From Aurelia coerulea (lineage: Eukaryota > Cnidaria > Scyphozoa > Semaeostomeae > Ulmaridae): 64,000 nt of DNA. Location of the stretch: contig CM076960.1 in the NCBI GenBank assembly GCA_039566865.1, positions 18,210,501 to 18,274,500 of the forward strand, in the 5' to 3' direction. Positions 40,201 through 51,034 of this stretch are shown here, piece by piece. The notes under the pieces are model-generated. The model searched no databases, was not told where the DNA came from, and saw nothing but the letters and a program-made list of their open reading frames with translations. Made by a program: the position numbers and the translations under genes. The number at the start of each line of letters is the position of its first letter. Positions within the stretch are counted from its first letter, which is position 1.

Positions 40201-41789
40201 TTAGTACCCCAAGTTGAAATGAACACGTCAATTCAAGGGCGCCTACCGTGTACTGTATCCGTGACCTAGTGTTCATGATTGGTGTCCTGTGACCCAGTCC
40301 TGTTTATCTGTGTATATCATAATTCAAATTCTAGCGTCTGTTACTGTTGACCAATCAGAAATCACGCTGTCTGATTCCCTGTGGCCAACTCGTATAACAG
40401 TTGATCTCGTATTACATAAACACCGGAATCTGAAACCACAAAGTTATTCATAGTCACCTCCACCTTGAGGAGACTGCCTGGGTTACACGATACCGGATTG
40501 CTTTTCGCATCGGATTGGTGTCAACCCAAATCGCACCGTTTTCATTGCAGTTACACGACACCAGATTGCCATGAACCCATTTTTGATTGCAGTTACACGA
40601 CACCGAGTCACCCTGCACTGCGAAGTCTAAATCTATTATCTTTAACAACTGCAAAGCCCAAATGGAGTGGGTTTACATCGGATTGGTGCAGTTACATGAG
40701 CAAACGGAGTGGGGTCACACCGGATTGGTGCAGTTACACGAGATGGAATGTGGAGCGGAGTGCATCGGATTCATTTTCACCTCACATCCAGAGCGGAGTG
40801 GTTTCACTCCGCGAAAACGGAGTGGAGTGACACCGGATTGCCTCGGTGTCGTGTAACTGCACCCCCCTATCCGATGCGAAAAGTAATCCGGTGTATGATG
40901 AATCCGGTATCGTGTAACTGGGGCCTACTGCTAGGTCACGGTACGGTTCTGGGACACTCTCTGTACTGGGTCACAGGACACCAATTACTCTACAGTACTG
41001 GGAATAAATAAACACACTTCCTACAAGGTAGGCAATTCAATTCAATCCCTTGGTCAATTCAATTCAATTCAATTGTATTTGCAGAATCTCATCAAACCTC
41101 ATCATGCTGCATCTTGACAACATCCTTAAAGTTTCATCGTCTATCCATTCACCATCAAGGACAACCTCTGTCAAATGTTTTGAATGTATCGTTGTGAGAA
41201 CAATTATCGATCGTATTGTGATAGCGTTGGCATCACAGAGGTTTATCATAGAAAGATTCTTGAAAGTTGTTGCCAGAAATATCAATCCTTCATCGCAGAA
41301 TGTGTCGTGGCATGTAGAGAGGTTAAACCCTTGCATAGGTTTACCCCTGAAATGAACCATGGCTTTCGACGATATACCACATCCCGTAAAGTTCACCAGC
41401 TTCAGCCGCGTGCAGTATTTGGAAAATAGTTTCAAAACGTTATCATTTACTTGACAGCAGCGTTCGAATGAAATTCTTTCGAGTTTCGGACAATTTCTTA
41501 ACACTGCTTCAAAATCAGCTTTTGTCAACTTGCGCCTTTCTTTAAAATCGATACATTTAAGATGGGAGCACCAAGGTGCTGTTGCTGCTGCAATGAACCC
41601 ATGATCAGGAACACCCCTGTAATCTGCTTCCTTTATCTCTACCCACAAGCTCCAGTCCCTCGAAAGTTTGAGCCATGCTACGCACACTGGGGCAACAGAT
41701 CTGCAAAGCTCTTTATGCGAGAGATATGAAAATGTCTTCAATAATGTTTCATCAGCTAAATCGTTGATGCCACAACGCACTGCTGACAT
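37225..41789 (-). CDS. F-box and leucine-rich-repeat protein (3 exons)
   Basis: Probably the substrate-binding part of an SCF (Skp1-cullin-F-box) ubiquitin ligase. Minus-strand exons 41789-41098, 39517-39287 and 37498-37225 have AG/GT borders, both introns at phase 2, and total 1197 bases (398 residues). Residues 8-50 form the F-box (INDLADETLLKTFSYL, then VCVAWLKLSRD and LWVEI). Degenerate cysteine-containing LRRs follow: CSHLKCIDF, CPKLERISFERCCQV, CTRLKLVNFTGCGI, LKNLTGDGLSKLHLG, CPNLQVLKICYNCEV, MPKLELLDLRRCSYI. It ends with a stop at 37225-37227. The repeats match the FBXL class, but I cannot place it in a named FBXL subfamily. Both introns carry transposons (37552-39250 and 40477-40925). 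Confidence 0.9.
37552..37697. repeat. Foldback element in F-box intron 2
   Basis: AGTTTCCAGTCAATGGAATT with TTCCGCGCGGGCGG pairs with CCGTCCGCGCGGAA and AATTCCACTGATTGGAAAC. About 33-bp arms; unclassified hairpin transposon. Confidence 0.65.
37790..38160 (-). mobile_element. LINE 3' end with (AAT)n tail
   Basis: The minus strand reads LPKDIKHSETLSSFKRKIK then IWRGEQ before a stop. This is the SLPxxI...TLxxFKxxLK terminal block of CR1/L2-like polyproteins. An AT-rich 3' UTR ending in AAATAAATTGATAATAATAA follows. 5'-truncated copy in F-box intron 2. Confidence 0.6.
38347..38950. mobile_element. TA-flanked Tc1/mariner-type MITE
   Basis: Starts CCGGGTGTCCCAAAAAAATG and ends TTTTTTGGGACACCCGG with TA on both sides (38345-38346, 38951-38952). 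Interior shared with 14869-15451. Confidence 0.8.
39035..39250. mobile_element. TAGACT-ended near-perfect hairpin element
   Basis: TAGACTCGCCCCAAGTCCAT at the left and GACTTGGGGCAAGTCTA at the right. Most of the 216 bp pairs with itself (CTGGATCCGCCATTCCA and inverse). CGTGTCATA, three bases left of the element, and CGTGTCGTA immediately right agree at 8 of 9, a probable 9-bp duplication. Confidence 0.65.
39518..40476. other. F-box intron 1, left part
   Basis: A poly-G run near 39610 and a short GGGACGAG inverted pair near 39950-39985. No coding segment or matched family. Confidence 0.4.
40477..40925. mobile_element. TTACACGA-ended element built from short subrepeats
   Basis: Left end CTGGGTTACACGATACCGGA and right end TCCGGTATCGTGTAACTGGG are inverted. 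The next inner words, TTTTCGCATCGG and CCGATGCGAAAAG, also pair. Between them the words CAGTTACACGA, CACCGGATTG and GGAGTGG recur many times in direct order. Flanks GAGACTGC and CCTACTGC agree at 6 of 8, weakly suggesting a hAT-type duplication. Confidence 0.6.
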
Positions 41790-42257
41790 CTTCGAGCAAA
41801 CAGAAATGTTGTTTATGGCTACGCATTCATTTCGCTGAAATAAGACTACAGTTGACGGTTGTTTTTTTTAAGATTGGCGCACTGTTTGGCGGCCCCCAAT
41901 GATTTAAGGGTAAAATAGCAAGGGTGGATTTTGCAAAACAACAGATTCAGTTCTCTCACAATACAAAGCTATTCTTTACGAAAGCAATACAAAGCTATTC
42001 TTTACGAAGGCAATAGCTTTGTGATGCCGGAAAACTGAATCTTTTTGGCTCTTATTACTTCTTCATTTTAATTTCATGTTTTGTTTGTTTGATATTTCAT
42101 CATATTTCCTTGTTGTATATGCGTGAATTTGCATCTTTTTCGCACGAGAGCGCGTTTTGATAGGGTGCTCCCAGGAGACCACTGTTTGCATTCAAAGTGA
42201 ATGTGTTTATCATGTATACGTATTTTGTTTTTGAGAAACTAAGAATTTGTGCTAGTA
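41790..42257. other. Upstream of the F-box gene
   Basis: A 26-bp direct repeat (AATACAAAGCTATTCTTTAC) occurs twice at 41962-42013. No promoter motif recognised. Confidence 0.45.
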
Positions 42258-42676
42258 CACGTTTTTTTTTATAAGAAACTGGTTTATAAGAAACTAGTAC
42301 TACGATGACCAAAAATTTAAGAAACTATAGTACTACGCTCAAGAACAGTTAAGAAACTCTAAAATTTATTTCTGTATGTCTCTCTTATTCTATGTCTCTC
42401 TAACAAAGGTACATTCGTCTTTTCTTGACTTTTAACTGCAAAATTGGAAAATTTTTGCCTTGCTGTGCATGGCTTCTTCTTGATGACAATTTCAATGCAA
42501 AATGGAAGCCCTTTCTCGAGAAGAAGGCCCAACCTCGAACAATACCGCAATTTTAGGCCCAAAAGAATAAGAAACTAATTAAGAAACTTTTACTACTAAA
42601 ACGCTGAAATTTTCATGCGAAATTAAGAAACTTTTAGTACTTAGTGCTGATCCAAGTTTCTTATAAAAAAAACGTG
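42258..42676. mobile_element. AAGAAAC-rich TA-flanked MITE
   Basis: Starts CACGTTTTTTTTTATAAGAA and ends TTCTTATAAAAAAAACGTG, with TA at 42256-42257 and 42677-42678. Many AAGAAAC words inside. Confidence 0.8.
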
Positions 42677-42953
42677 TACTGGAAGTTTCTTAAACATGTC
42701 AGATTTTGAGTACTCAAGAGTTCCATACAATTTTTTTAGAGGATCCATAACTGTCTTCAAGTTTACTGTCAGTGCCCTCGTGAACATTTCAAACGATGTT
42801 TGTTTTTAGCCTTTTCCCGATATTTAGACATCACGCTTCTGAGTATTATGATACAGGAAGCAAGTGAAAGCAAACTAAAACTATGCCAAGGATTTCCTTT
42901 AGTACTGGAGTTTCTTAACTTGTTAGCGATCTGTATAAACAATGCGTACTATA

Positions 42954-43498
42954 CACTCTTTTTTTTATAAGAATATTGTTTATAAGAATATTCAGGCTCA
43001 GAATCATCCAAATTTTAAGAATATTATAAGAATATTGCTCAGCCTCAGCTCGCATATTTGTGTCTCATTTTCCAGCAGTTGCCTGTCTTGCGATGTTCAT
43101 AAGATTCTTATTGTTACAATTGCTTAAGTTTTTCTTTCATTCGACCATTTCTTCATAATGATATGACAATTCTTTGAACTATGTTCCCTTGAAACCATAT
43201 CTTGTTGGGGAGACGAGATACACTTCGCCCAATGAAACGCATGCTTCCCCCGTGCAGTAGGTTAAAGCTCCTGCGCAGTAGCGTTTTGGGGTTGAAGCTC
43301 TGATGAGCGCATGCGCTTTAACCCACTGCACTGGGGGACACATAAGTTTCCTCGGACAAAGCGATCTCGTCTCCCCAACAATATCAGATTTGAAAATATA
43401 AGAATACTTTAAGAATATGTTAAGGCTCAAAACGAAAAATGTCTTAAGAATATTGAGGCTGGAAAAAATTTATAGTATTCTTATGAAAAAAAAGAGTG
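42954..43498. mobile_element. CACTCTTTT-ended TA-type MITE with internal foldback insert
   Basis: Starts CACTCTTTTTTTTATAAGAA and ends TTCTTATGAAAAAAAAGAGTG. TA stands at the left and CA at the right. The family is shared with 13755-14773. An inserted inverted repeat (TTGTTGGGGAGACGAGAT against ATCTCGTCTCCCCAACAA, about 43203-43382) is absent from the other copy. Confidence 0.75.
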
Positions 43499-44007
43499 CA
43501 TCTGTTGATAAGACTTTTTCAACGTAAAAATGAGAGCGAAATGCGCGGGAAACTGAGCTTCGTTTTGATAAAGAGGCTCATTAAAGATTGTAGCCACATC
43601 TCCTCCATTTTGAATTTTGAAAGAGCAAAAATCAGTTTCTGTAACGTTTCAACTGGATAGATGAGAGTGCTGCAGATCTGGTCCTAAAGAAAAAGCGGAA
43701 AGATAACCTTTCTACAAGACAAGAGCTAATAAACGGTAGTTGCGAAGATTTGAGAAAGATTGTGTCTGTGTGTGTGAGGCCAAACATGCCTGAGCTAGAT
43801 CTAGAAACTTCCAGAGGAGCTTAGGCCTAGGCCTTCCTTTTTTCCGTCCTCCACTCTTTATTAGGCTTAATACTTATTGGACCAGAGCCTATCCATAGAG
43901 TACTGTAATCCAGGCCAGTTTGCTAGCAATGCAAGTGTAATAATAGGCCTATTTCAGACAGCTACTTGAAGACCAAAAATATCACTTTTACTTTAGAGAA
44001 TTTTAAG
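43499..44007. other. 5' region of PHAX
   Basis: No TATA box. Likely 5' UTR near 43870-44007. The frame is open upstream of the chosen ATG but lacks another ATG. Confidence 0.4.
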
Positions 44008-47000
44008 ATGGAAATTGATGATGAAGTAGGTTTAGAAATTGGTATTTCTGACAATGAATTCGAGCTTGAAAATGAAGATGTCGGTGTTCGTGAATCAAAG
44101 GGAGGAGAACATGAAGGAATGCAAATGGAAGTTGAGGAAAAAATTGCAGATTCTTTAGAAGATAGCAAACAAGAAAATGGCCAAGGCTCAAGTAGTAAGC
44201 ATCAAGATTTGAGAGAGAAGCTTGGAAAGAAAAGGAAAAATAAGAGGCAGAAAGATGATGGTCACGAAAGAGACGATAAACATTTACAAAGGAGTAAGTT
44301 CTATTGCAGCACTCTACACCTGGATTAAATTACAAGTAAAAATAATTTAGCTTCAAATGCAGCTCTCTCTTCAAACTGTTGCCTGATTTTCTGAAATCGC
44401 ACATATTCTTCTCATGGGCATGACATCCCAAATGCGCAACATAGAAAACTGACTAAATTTTGAATCCTCTTTCATAATTTTACAAGATTTAAATCTTTAG
44501 GGCCCTATTCAAGGTTCAGGAAGTATCTATTTTCACCTGGCTTTTTGACTGCTCCACTCTGAAAATCAAAATTTTTTGAAAATGTACTTTGAAGACAGTT
44601 GATTTTGAAAATGGAGACTTTAGACAATGCAAAAGCACGCATGAACACTGAAAAGCAAAATATGAACATGTTACAATAATGATGAAACATTCACCACTCA
44701 GGTGAGACTGATAAGTTTGCAAAGTACGCATGGAGGATGCGCGCCTTGCTATTGTTTTAAGAAGAATGGTTCTATTGTTGTTCCTTTGTTACACATGAAA
44801 TTGCGCGTGGAAGATCTTCCGCGCGCACAACAAAGATAGCAGTCTGGCACTCAGGATCACCCCTGATAAAAAGAAACTGCTGTGAATACAAGACTAATGC
44901 CGTCCATTGTAGAACTACAATGGAGGGCATCTGGTCTTGTTTTCATGGTGGTTTCTTTCTATCTGGAATGATCAAGAGCAGGGTGAATGTGTCATAATTT
45001 TTGCAGCATTTTCATACTTACCCAAAAAGTATGAAAAGTTAAAATGCATGCAAAATATGGATAAACATGAATACAGAGCATTATGTAGCATTTTTATGAC
45101 GATGATGAATATGAACATAGCTTTAGATTCTACTCTTACTAGATTTTTTGAGACTTGATACTGTATTGGACTTGCTACAAGTCTCTCTCTTTTTTGGTCT
45201 GAATTGTCTGGAAAATGCGAAACAGAAAATGATGCGAAACAGAGAATGCACATTTTCCGTTTCGCATTACTTTCTGTTTCGCATTCCGTTTCGCATTTTT
45301 CGGACAATTCAGACTAAAAAAGAGAGAGACTTGTAGCAGGTCCAATACTGTATAGGCTCCATAGATTAAAATTAATTCCTTTTTGCCTTGAAGGTTCTAA
45401 CTCAAGAAGGGGACGTGGAGCATCGGATTCTAGGAAAAATGACAATAAGAAGCTGTTCAAGATACTTCATGCTTCACCAGATCTTGATCCAAGGATTCTT
45501 GGAAGGGAAATTGCTTACAGGTTAGGAGAGGTAAGAAACGGAATTAATCAACGTATTCTTCTATGAATTCATATAAATCACTCAACGAGGAATCCGTATG
45601 ATTTGCAACATTATAGGCCAAATCAAGTAACCTTCTTCGGCTCTAATAGTCTTTGGGGCCGAAGGTATGGAATGGCCTCTCAAATGAGATAAAATCAGCT
45701 GAAACTCTCAAAAATTTTAAACAAATCATGAAACAATGGAATGGCATACAATGCACATGCAATGTTTGCCAGGTACAATGTGTCTTAGAATGGGTGGGTT
45801 TTGTTTGATTTGATACCTAAGTGATATATCTGTATGTATTTTTGTCTAATTCAGTTTATAATTTGGTTTATTGTAAATGTTCAAATTTGATTAGTTTCTG
45901 TTTTTCTATATTCAAGAAGCTAGGTGTACATATTCAAATTAAGATAACTTGACAAGCAACCAAACCCTTTATACCAAATCTCCCTCTGGTACAATTTGAA
46001 ACTTTCTACTTGAAAATTGTGCTGACTACAAAACCAGTTGCTAAATATCAGAGAGGTAAAAATTATTAGGTGGGGTTGGGGGTTGTGGGCAACTGCATCA
46101 AACTCTCTCCAAAAAGTCAAAAAAATAAGTCAAAGCAATAGGTCTTTTGGAAATTTAGGCTTAAGTTAGAAACTGTGGCCATTTTCTTGATGTTTGCCCC
46201 CTCCCCGCAACTTTAAAACTCAAAATCTGCCACAAATAAATATTTATTCTGACACTAGTTATGGCAAATTATCTGATAACATTAAAGAAAATTAAGCAAT
46301 AAACATTTCACCTGTTTGAGTTAACAAGTCATGGAGCTGAGCAAAGTTTTTTTGTATGGCTGAAAGAAGATGAACAATTCATTTTGGCATAAAGCTTGTA
46401 GTTTAATAATTGGCTCATCACTTTTTTAACTCCTTTACCCTCCCAGTTGTTTTGCAGTGTATATGGACAAAATGTTAAAAAATCTTGGAAAAGGTGTTTA
46501 TAGCTCTTTTTTTTTGTAATTAGCTAACAAGAATTTACCTCTTGGAATAATAACACATCATAATCATCATAACTTCATTCTGTTTTTCCAGCCAAAGGTT
46601 GGGCTGATTGCCAATGTGGTAAAAGTTCTTGGATTTAAAGTTGCTATGGAGATCTTAGAAGATACAAAGAAAATTGAAAGAAAAGGTGGTATGCATACAG
46701 CAGATGGCAGTAGAAGGTAAGAATAAAAGACTAAATTCTATCTTGAAAAGTTTAGTTTTCAAGTGATAAAAATCCAAAGTATGTCTCAAATTGCAGAGCT
46801 GCTGTGCTGACTAAATGCAATAAAACCCTTTCTAGCAGTATCTATTTGATTTTAGCATTTTTGGAAATTGAAGAAAGTGCTGCTCTTAAAGCAATCATTT
46901 TTTTCAACTTTCTTATGCCACAAAGCAGCAACCACTTAACTCGTCCTATTCGGCCAATCCAATCCAAATCTATCAAGAATGGGACAATAAAACGTACAGC

Positions 47001-47876
47001 TCCTTTGCAGCAGTCACATAAATGGTACACGGTTTTTGGGACACCATGTTTTGGGTGTCCCAAAAAATGTATACAGATTTGGTTGACTCTAGCGATGTGC
47101 ATTTAGCTTTAATCAATGACTAATCACTCTCAAAATATTCCTCGATAGACGATAGTTAACTTGAACATAGATACCTCGTTTGTTGGTATTGGTGCTTTGA
47201 GAGCAGAAATATCAATCTTGAAAGCTCAAATCTTCGTCCACTTGCAAACCAGTTAACTATCGAGGAACATAGGAGTGATTAGACATTGATTGAAGATAAA
47301 GTCACAGCGCTGGAGTCAACCAAATCCATAAATACATTTGTTTGGGACACCCAGTATTTTGAAGAATATATAGAGTTGAAAGTCTAATCTTATCATTTCC
47401 CCGCTGAGAAACTGAGAGGAGCTTAATCTAAGCTAATGATGGTGGCAAAGATCCCAGCTCCTGTTTGGGAACAAAATCTTATGCAATGAAAATTTGTTCA
47501 CAGGCATTTCCCCTTTTACAGGAGAATGCCAGGAGGCGTGTATATATATTGCCTGAAAGAGAATGGCTATGCAACAAAAGAGCAAGTTGCTGAAATATTC
47601 AAAGACGAAAAGGAACGGTTGAAAACTATTCTGAAACACAAGAGGAAATTACAAAATGAGAAAAAACGTAAGGAGCTAGAAGATGTGAAAAAATTGAAAG
47701 ACAGAGTGCTGGAATTTGTAAACAAGAAATTTGAGCAGGGAGAGGAAAGTACAAAGGAACATTGTAAAGAAGAACTTTTAAAAGAAAAAAATGGAACTGA
47801 GAACGAAATAACAAGTGCCAAATGCATGGAAGATGATACTGGAGATTTAAGTGACGAGGAGGGTCTTATACTGTAA
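44008..47876 (+). CDS. PHAX: PHAX, snRNA export adaptor (4 exons)
   Basis: PHAX bridges capped U snRNA with the nuclear cap-binding complex to CRM1 and RanGTP for nuclear export. Exons 44008-44293, 45394-45530, 46592-46716 and 47522-47876 have AG/GT borders and phases 1, 0 and 2. They give 903 bases (300 residues), shorter than the ~390 of vertebrates. Residues 1-60 are acidic; KKRKNKRQK at 74-82 is a likely nuclear localisation signal. The PHAX RNA-binding domain spans roughly 112-200: LDPRILGREIAYRLGEPK, then VVKVLGFKVAMEIL, then a GG-containing turn and the signature GSRRMPGGVYIYCLK. The remainder is lysine/glutamate-rich and probably helical, ending in acidic DLSDEEGLIL. The start is the first ATG in the open frame. 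A candidate poly(A) signal AATAAA lies at 48051. Introns contain a LINE piece and a MITE. Confidence 0.92.
45167..45344. mobile_element. TGGACT-ended foldback element, perfect 9-bp duplication
   Basis: TGGACTTGCTACAAGTCTCT at the left and AGAGACTTGTAGCAGGTCCA at the right, with arms paired almost throughout (GTCTGAATTGTC, GCGAAACAG). ATACTGTAT stands exactly at 45158-45166 and 45345-45353. Located in PHAX intron 1, about 50 bases before exon 2. Confidence 0.8.
45640..45800 (+). mobile_element. LINE tail fragment in PHAX intron 2
   Basis: One frame reads VWNGLSNEIKSAETLKNFKQ then IMKQWNG and CTCNVC. This is the W-N-x-L...TLxxFK terminal block with a following cysteine cluster seen in some CR1/jockey-like elements. 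Confidence 0.6.
45801..46591. other. Rest of PHAX intron 2, nothing recognised
   Basis: AT-rich without matched repeats. Confidence 0.4.
47051..47354. mobile_element. Internally deleted TA-type MITE
   Basis: TTGGGTGTCCCAAAAAATGT at the left and TTTGTTTGGGACACCCAG then TA at the right. Interior shared with 14869-15451 but only ~300 bp. Just left of it lies an opposite end, TTTTTGGGACACC (47035-47047), perhaps a remnant of a second insertion. Confidence 0.65.
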
Positions 47877-48951
47877 AGTTTTTGTGATGTTGCATTAATT
47901 TTTGAGAGGTAAGGTAAGGATCTACATTTAAGGCTAAGGTGGTTTACAGCCGAAAATTTCAAAATGACGAAACAGCGATAAGGTGGCTCACTACCAAGTA
48001 AAAATAGGTAAAAACACACAAAAAACAATTGGTTAAGGTGGCTCGCTACCAATAAAACTTTCACACACTTGATGTCCTATCGCTCATGATATGATACAGG
48101 AAACAAGTGAGAATAAAGAAAAACATGCTCGCGCTTCAGGGCATTTTTTAACATACTCAGTGGTGGGGGAATTGCCCCACCAGGCCCTATGAGTTCCCCC
48201 ACCACTGATGAGCAAAATGCTACTTTTACCCCAAATGCCTAGGCCACTGTGGGGCCCTTTCCAAAGAACGAACATAATGCAAATGTGATTAAATGTGCTG
48301 GCAAATAGAAACAGAATATTCTCTTTTCTATCATCATATGATGCTTTGGTGAAATGGCTCCACTACTAAGCCTGGAACCCTTAAGACTCAATCCTAAAAT
48401 AATTCAGTATCGAAACAGCGTGATCATTTTGCAAAATGTACTAAATTGCAAACAACGCAAAGATTTCAATTCCTCATCCTGAAGCTAAATTGCTAATTTC
48501 TCTTAGCTAATGCAGTGGCGTGGCCATGGGGGGGGGGGGGGCAATTGCACCCCCACTTTTGTCGAAAGATGGTCCTCAAGATTCCTTTAAAACCGAAGAG
48601 AAAATAGCCGTGTATAGGTTGGGTAAGAATTTCTGAGAAATGTCAAATCCTCCATTTTAGCACTAGCAAGCATGATATCAGGAGATGCATTTTAAGCTAA
48701 AGCATAACGGGTCTTTCTTCAAAAATTCCTCGTGCTCTGATTCATAGGATAACTGTCACAAATCTATCAAATCTATCAAAGTTTTCTTGTCGCTAATGGC
48801 AAGCAAGATATTGGGAGATGCATTCTAAGCCAAAGTAAAGGATCTTTCTTCAAAAATTATACTCATGCTCTGATTCATAGGCAGGGGCGCACATTCCGAA
48901 AATCATTGGGGGGTTGTAAATGCATTTGGGACCGAATTTTTAACAGTTGAA
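47877..48951. other. Downstream of PHAX: poly(A) signal and local tandem repeat
   Basis: AATAAA at 48051-48056 is the likely PHAX signal. Between 48660 and 48890 a ~115-bp unit (GGCAAGCAAGATATTGGGAG, GATGCATTCTAAGCCAAAGT, ATCTTTCTTCAAAAATT) is present twice, with a third related unit at 50700-50790. Confidence 0.5.
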
Positions 48952-48960
48952 CTAAGACGC

Positions 48961-49991
48961 TAGACTGGCTACACAATCTCTGTATGCTCCTTAGAACTGA
49001 TTTGTCGCTAATACAGAGACTTGTTGCCAAACAGTGTCTGAAATCGGAATAACTTGATAGCCTCGTTTTCATAAGCGCTACATGCGTAAAACGCGGACCA
49101 CGGAATTAGTATTTTGGTTGTTGTTGCTGCTGTGATCAGTAATCATCAAAATATGACTCAAGAAAACAACACATTGATACCAAGTTTCATTCATGTGAAT
49201 TTGAAAGAATTTTAGACAGTTTATGACTCTGACAAAATAGAGCATGGACAGTGAACATAAATTTGAAATTTCAGAGGAGTTTCAGTTTCATATATATATA
49301 TAAATTCACCACGGAGAGAATTATTTAAAGGAGGAGCTCTCTCAATAGGTAAACTAATCGAGGAGAGAGCCCCCCACCCCCCCCCCCTATCAAAGTGACC
49401 AAAGATAAAGTGACCAAAGTTCAGAGTGACCAAAGATAAAGGAAGGAACCAAAGACTTGACAAGATTAGACATTTCATCATCATTATACATTATCATTAG
49501 CAATCAGTTAAGTGGTATCTGAAGGACTGAAGTACAAGGAATTTTCAAGGGAACTGTTCTGTATATTTGCTCCAAGTGATTTGCTGCATCAGATAGACAG
49601 ACTGCTGTCTTGAAAATGCCTCTCAAGTATCACAACAGCATTACATTTTGCCATTTCCTGTTAGAGCACAAACAAATATCTCTTCCCAGTGCCCACTTCA
49701 TCATGCCAAATGGCTAGCTAAATTCCTTCAGCTTCATTTGCTTCTGCTCTTCAGGTCGATCAAGCTGCGACGACAGCGCCGGTCGCCATTCTTGAAAAAC
49801 TCAGACCAAATAGGCCTCTGCTACAAAAAAATTTTCTATTGTTTAAGCCGAAATGCTCCAATCAGATTACAATCAGGTTTTTCGTTCTGAAAATTCCGAT
49901 TTGAGACACTCTCTGGCAACTAGTCCCTCATTGAGCTGGCCATCAGCAACAACAACAACAGCGAAATCAAGGGACTAGTGTAGCTAGTCTA
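48961..49991. mobile_element. TAGACTGGCTACAC-ended DNA element, copy 1, 9-bp duplication
   Basis: Starts TAGACTGGCTACAC and ends GTGTAGCTAGTCTA. CTAAGACGC occurs exactly at 48952-48960 and 49992-50000. At 1031 bp it is nearly identical to the outer parts of 51035-52754 but lacks ~700 internal bases of that copy. No transposase is readable. Open frames near 49648-49890 are shared by both copies but resemble no known protein. Confidence 0.85.
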
Positions 49992-50000
49992 CTAAGACGC

Positions 50001-51025
50001 AAGCTACGATATTCAGGGACCGCGCAGCGGTGCTATAGTGGGGGAGGGGGGCTGAACGGCGAGCGCAGCGAGCCGAAACTTTTTTGAGACCACGCCCTTT
50101 AGAACAACGCAAAACGCCCCTTTCAAAAAAGACTTGCGTCTTTACGTCTATATTTATATACAGTTCGGTTTAGAAAGGATTTCAATTACCATGCAAAATT
50201 GTCCATGGTTGACACATAAATTGTATACAAGTTGTTTTTCTTCGTTGTCATTGATCTTTTAAAAGTTTTTAGGCCTATTTTTGAAAAAAATGAGGGGGCT
50301 TTGGCCCCCCTAGCCCAATGGCTGCGCGGTCCCTGGATATGCTGGATTGCCATCGAAGCTTCCCAGGGGCGGATGCAGCCTGAAGTTGAAGGGGGGAATA
50401 CTTGCAAAGATGGCGTCAACGATATAATGGAAAATGAGCGCGCCGAAGGCGCGCGAAAATTTTTTTGACGCTTTTAAAAGAAAATTGATCTCCTACTAAA
50501 TAACGCCTTGATTGGAAGATGTCTCGATCAAAATTTCCGCCCGAAAAATGAAAATTGCCCTTGCCGGAAGACCTCTTTAACAACTGAGGTCTTGAAGTTG
50601 TCGCGGGACCGAATTTCAAACTTTTGGGACCGAATATTCAGAATTATTGGGGGGGGGTGTCTCACCCCCCTCACCCCCCATGATGTGCGCCCCTGTTCAT
50701 AGGACAACTGTCACAAAAACAACAAAGTTTTCTTGTCGCTTGTGGCAAGCATGATATTGGGAGATGCATTCTAAGCCAAAGTAAAGGGTGTGGCCCTAAA
50801 AATTTCCCTGGGGGTTTCGCCCCCAGACTTCCTCATTAATTTACCCAGGCTACGCCGCTGAGCTGATGTCCTTGGTAAGAACACATCTTAACCAAAAAGA
50901 TACCTTCAAGATACATGTTTGAACCACATCTAAAGCACCTGTCTATAAGCCCTGTACAATTTTCTGGTGGTGAGCGTGGGCCCTTTTGAAACATGCCCCA
51001 CCACTCAAAAATCCTTAAAAATGCC
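50001..51025. other. Gap between the two TAGACT elements
   Basis: Holds a G-rich repeat related to 16490-16790 (about 50345-50520) and a unit related to 48660-48890 (about 50700-50790). Several poly-G/poly-C runs. No gene. Confidence 0.5.
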
Positions 51026-51034
51026 CTGTTGCGC

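Noticed and set aside
47567..48064. 165-codon minus-strand open frame
   Set aside because: Mostly antisense to PHAX exon 4; the F/S-rich composition mirrors lysine/glutamate codons.
49648..49890. Small protein gene shared by two copies (also 52357-52563)
   Set aside because: It lies inside a transposon, and the two copies diverge by frame-altering changes near the end. The translation resembles no known family.
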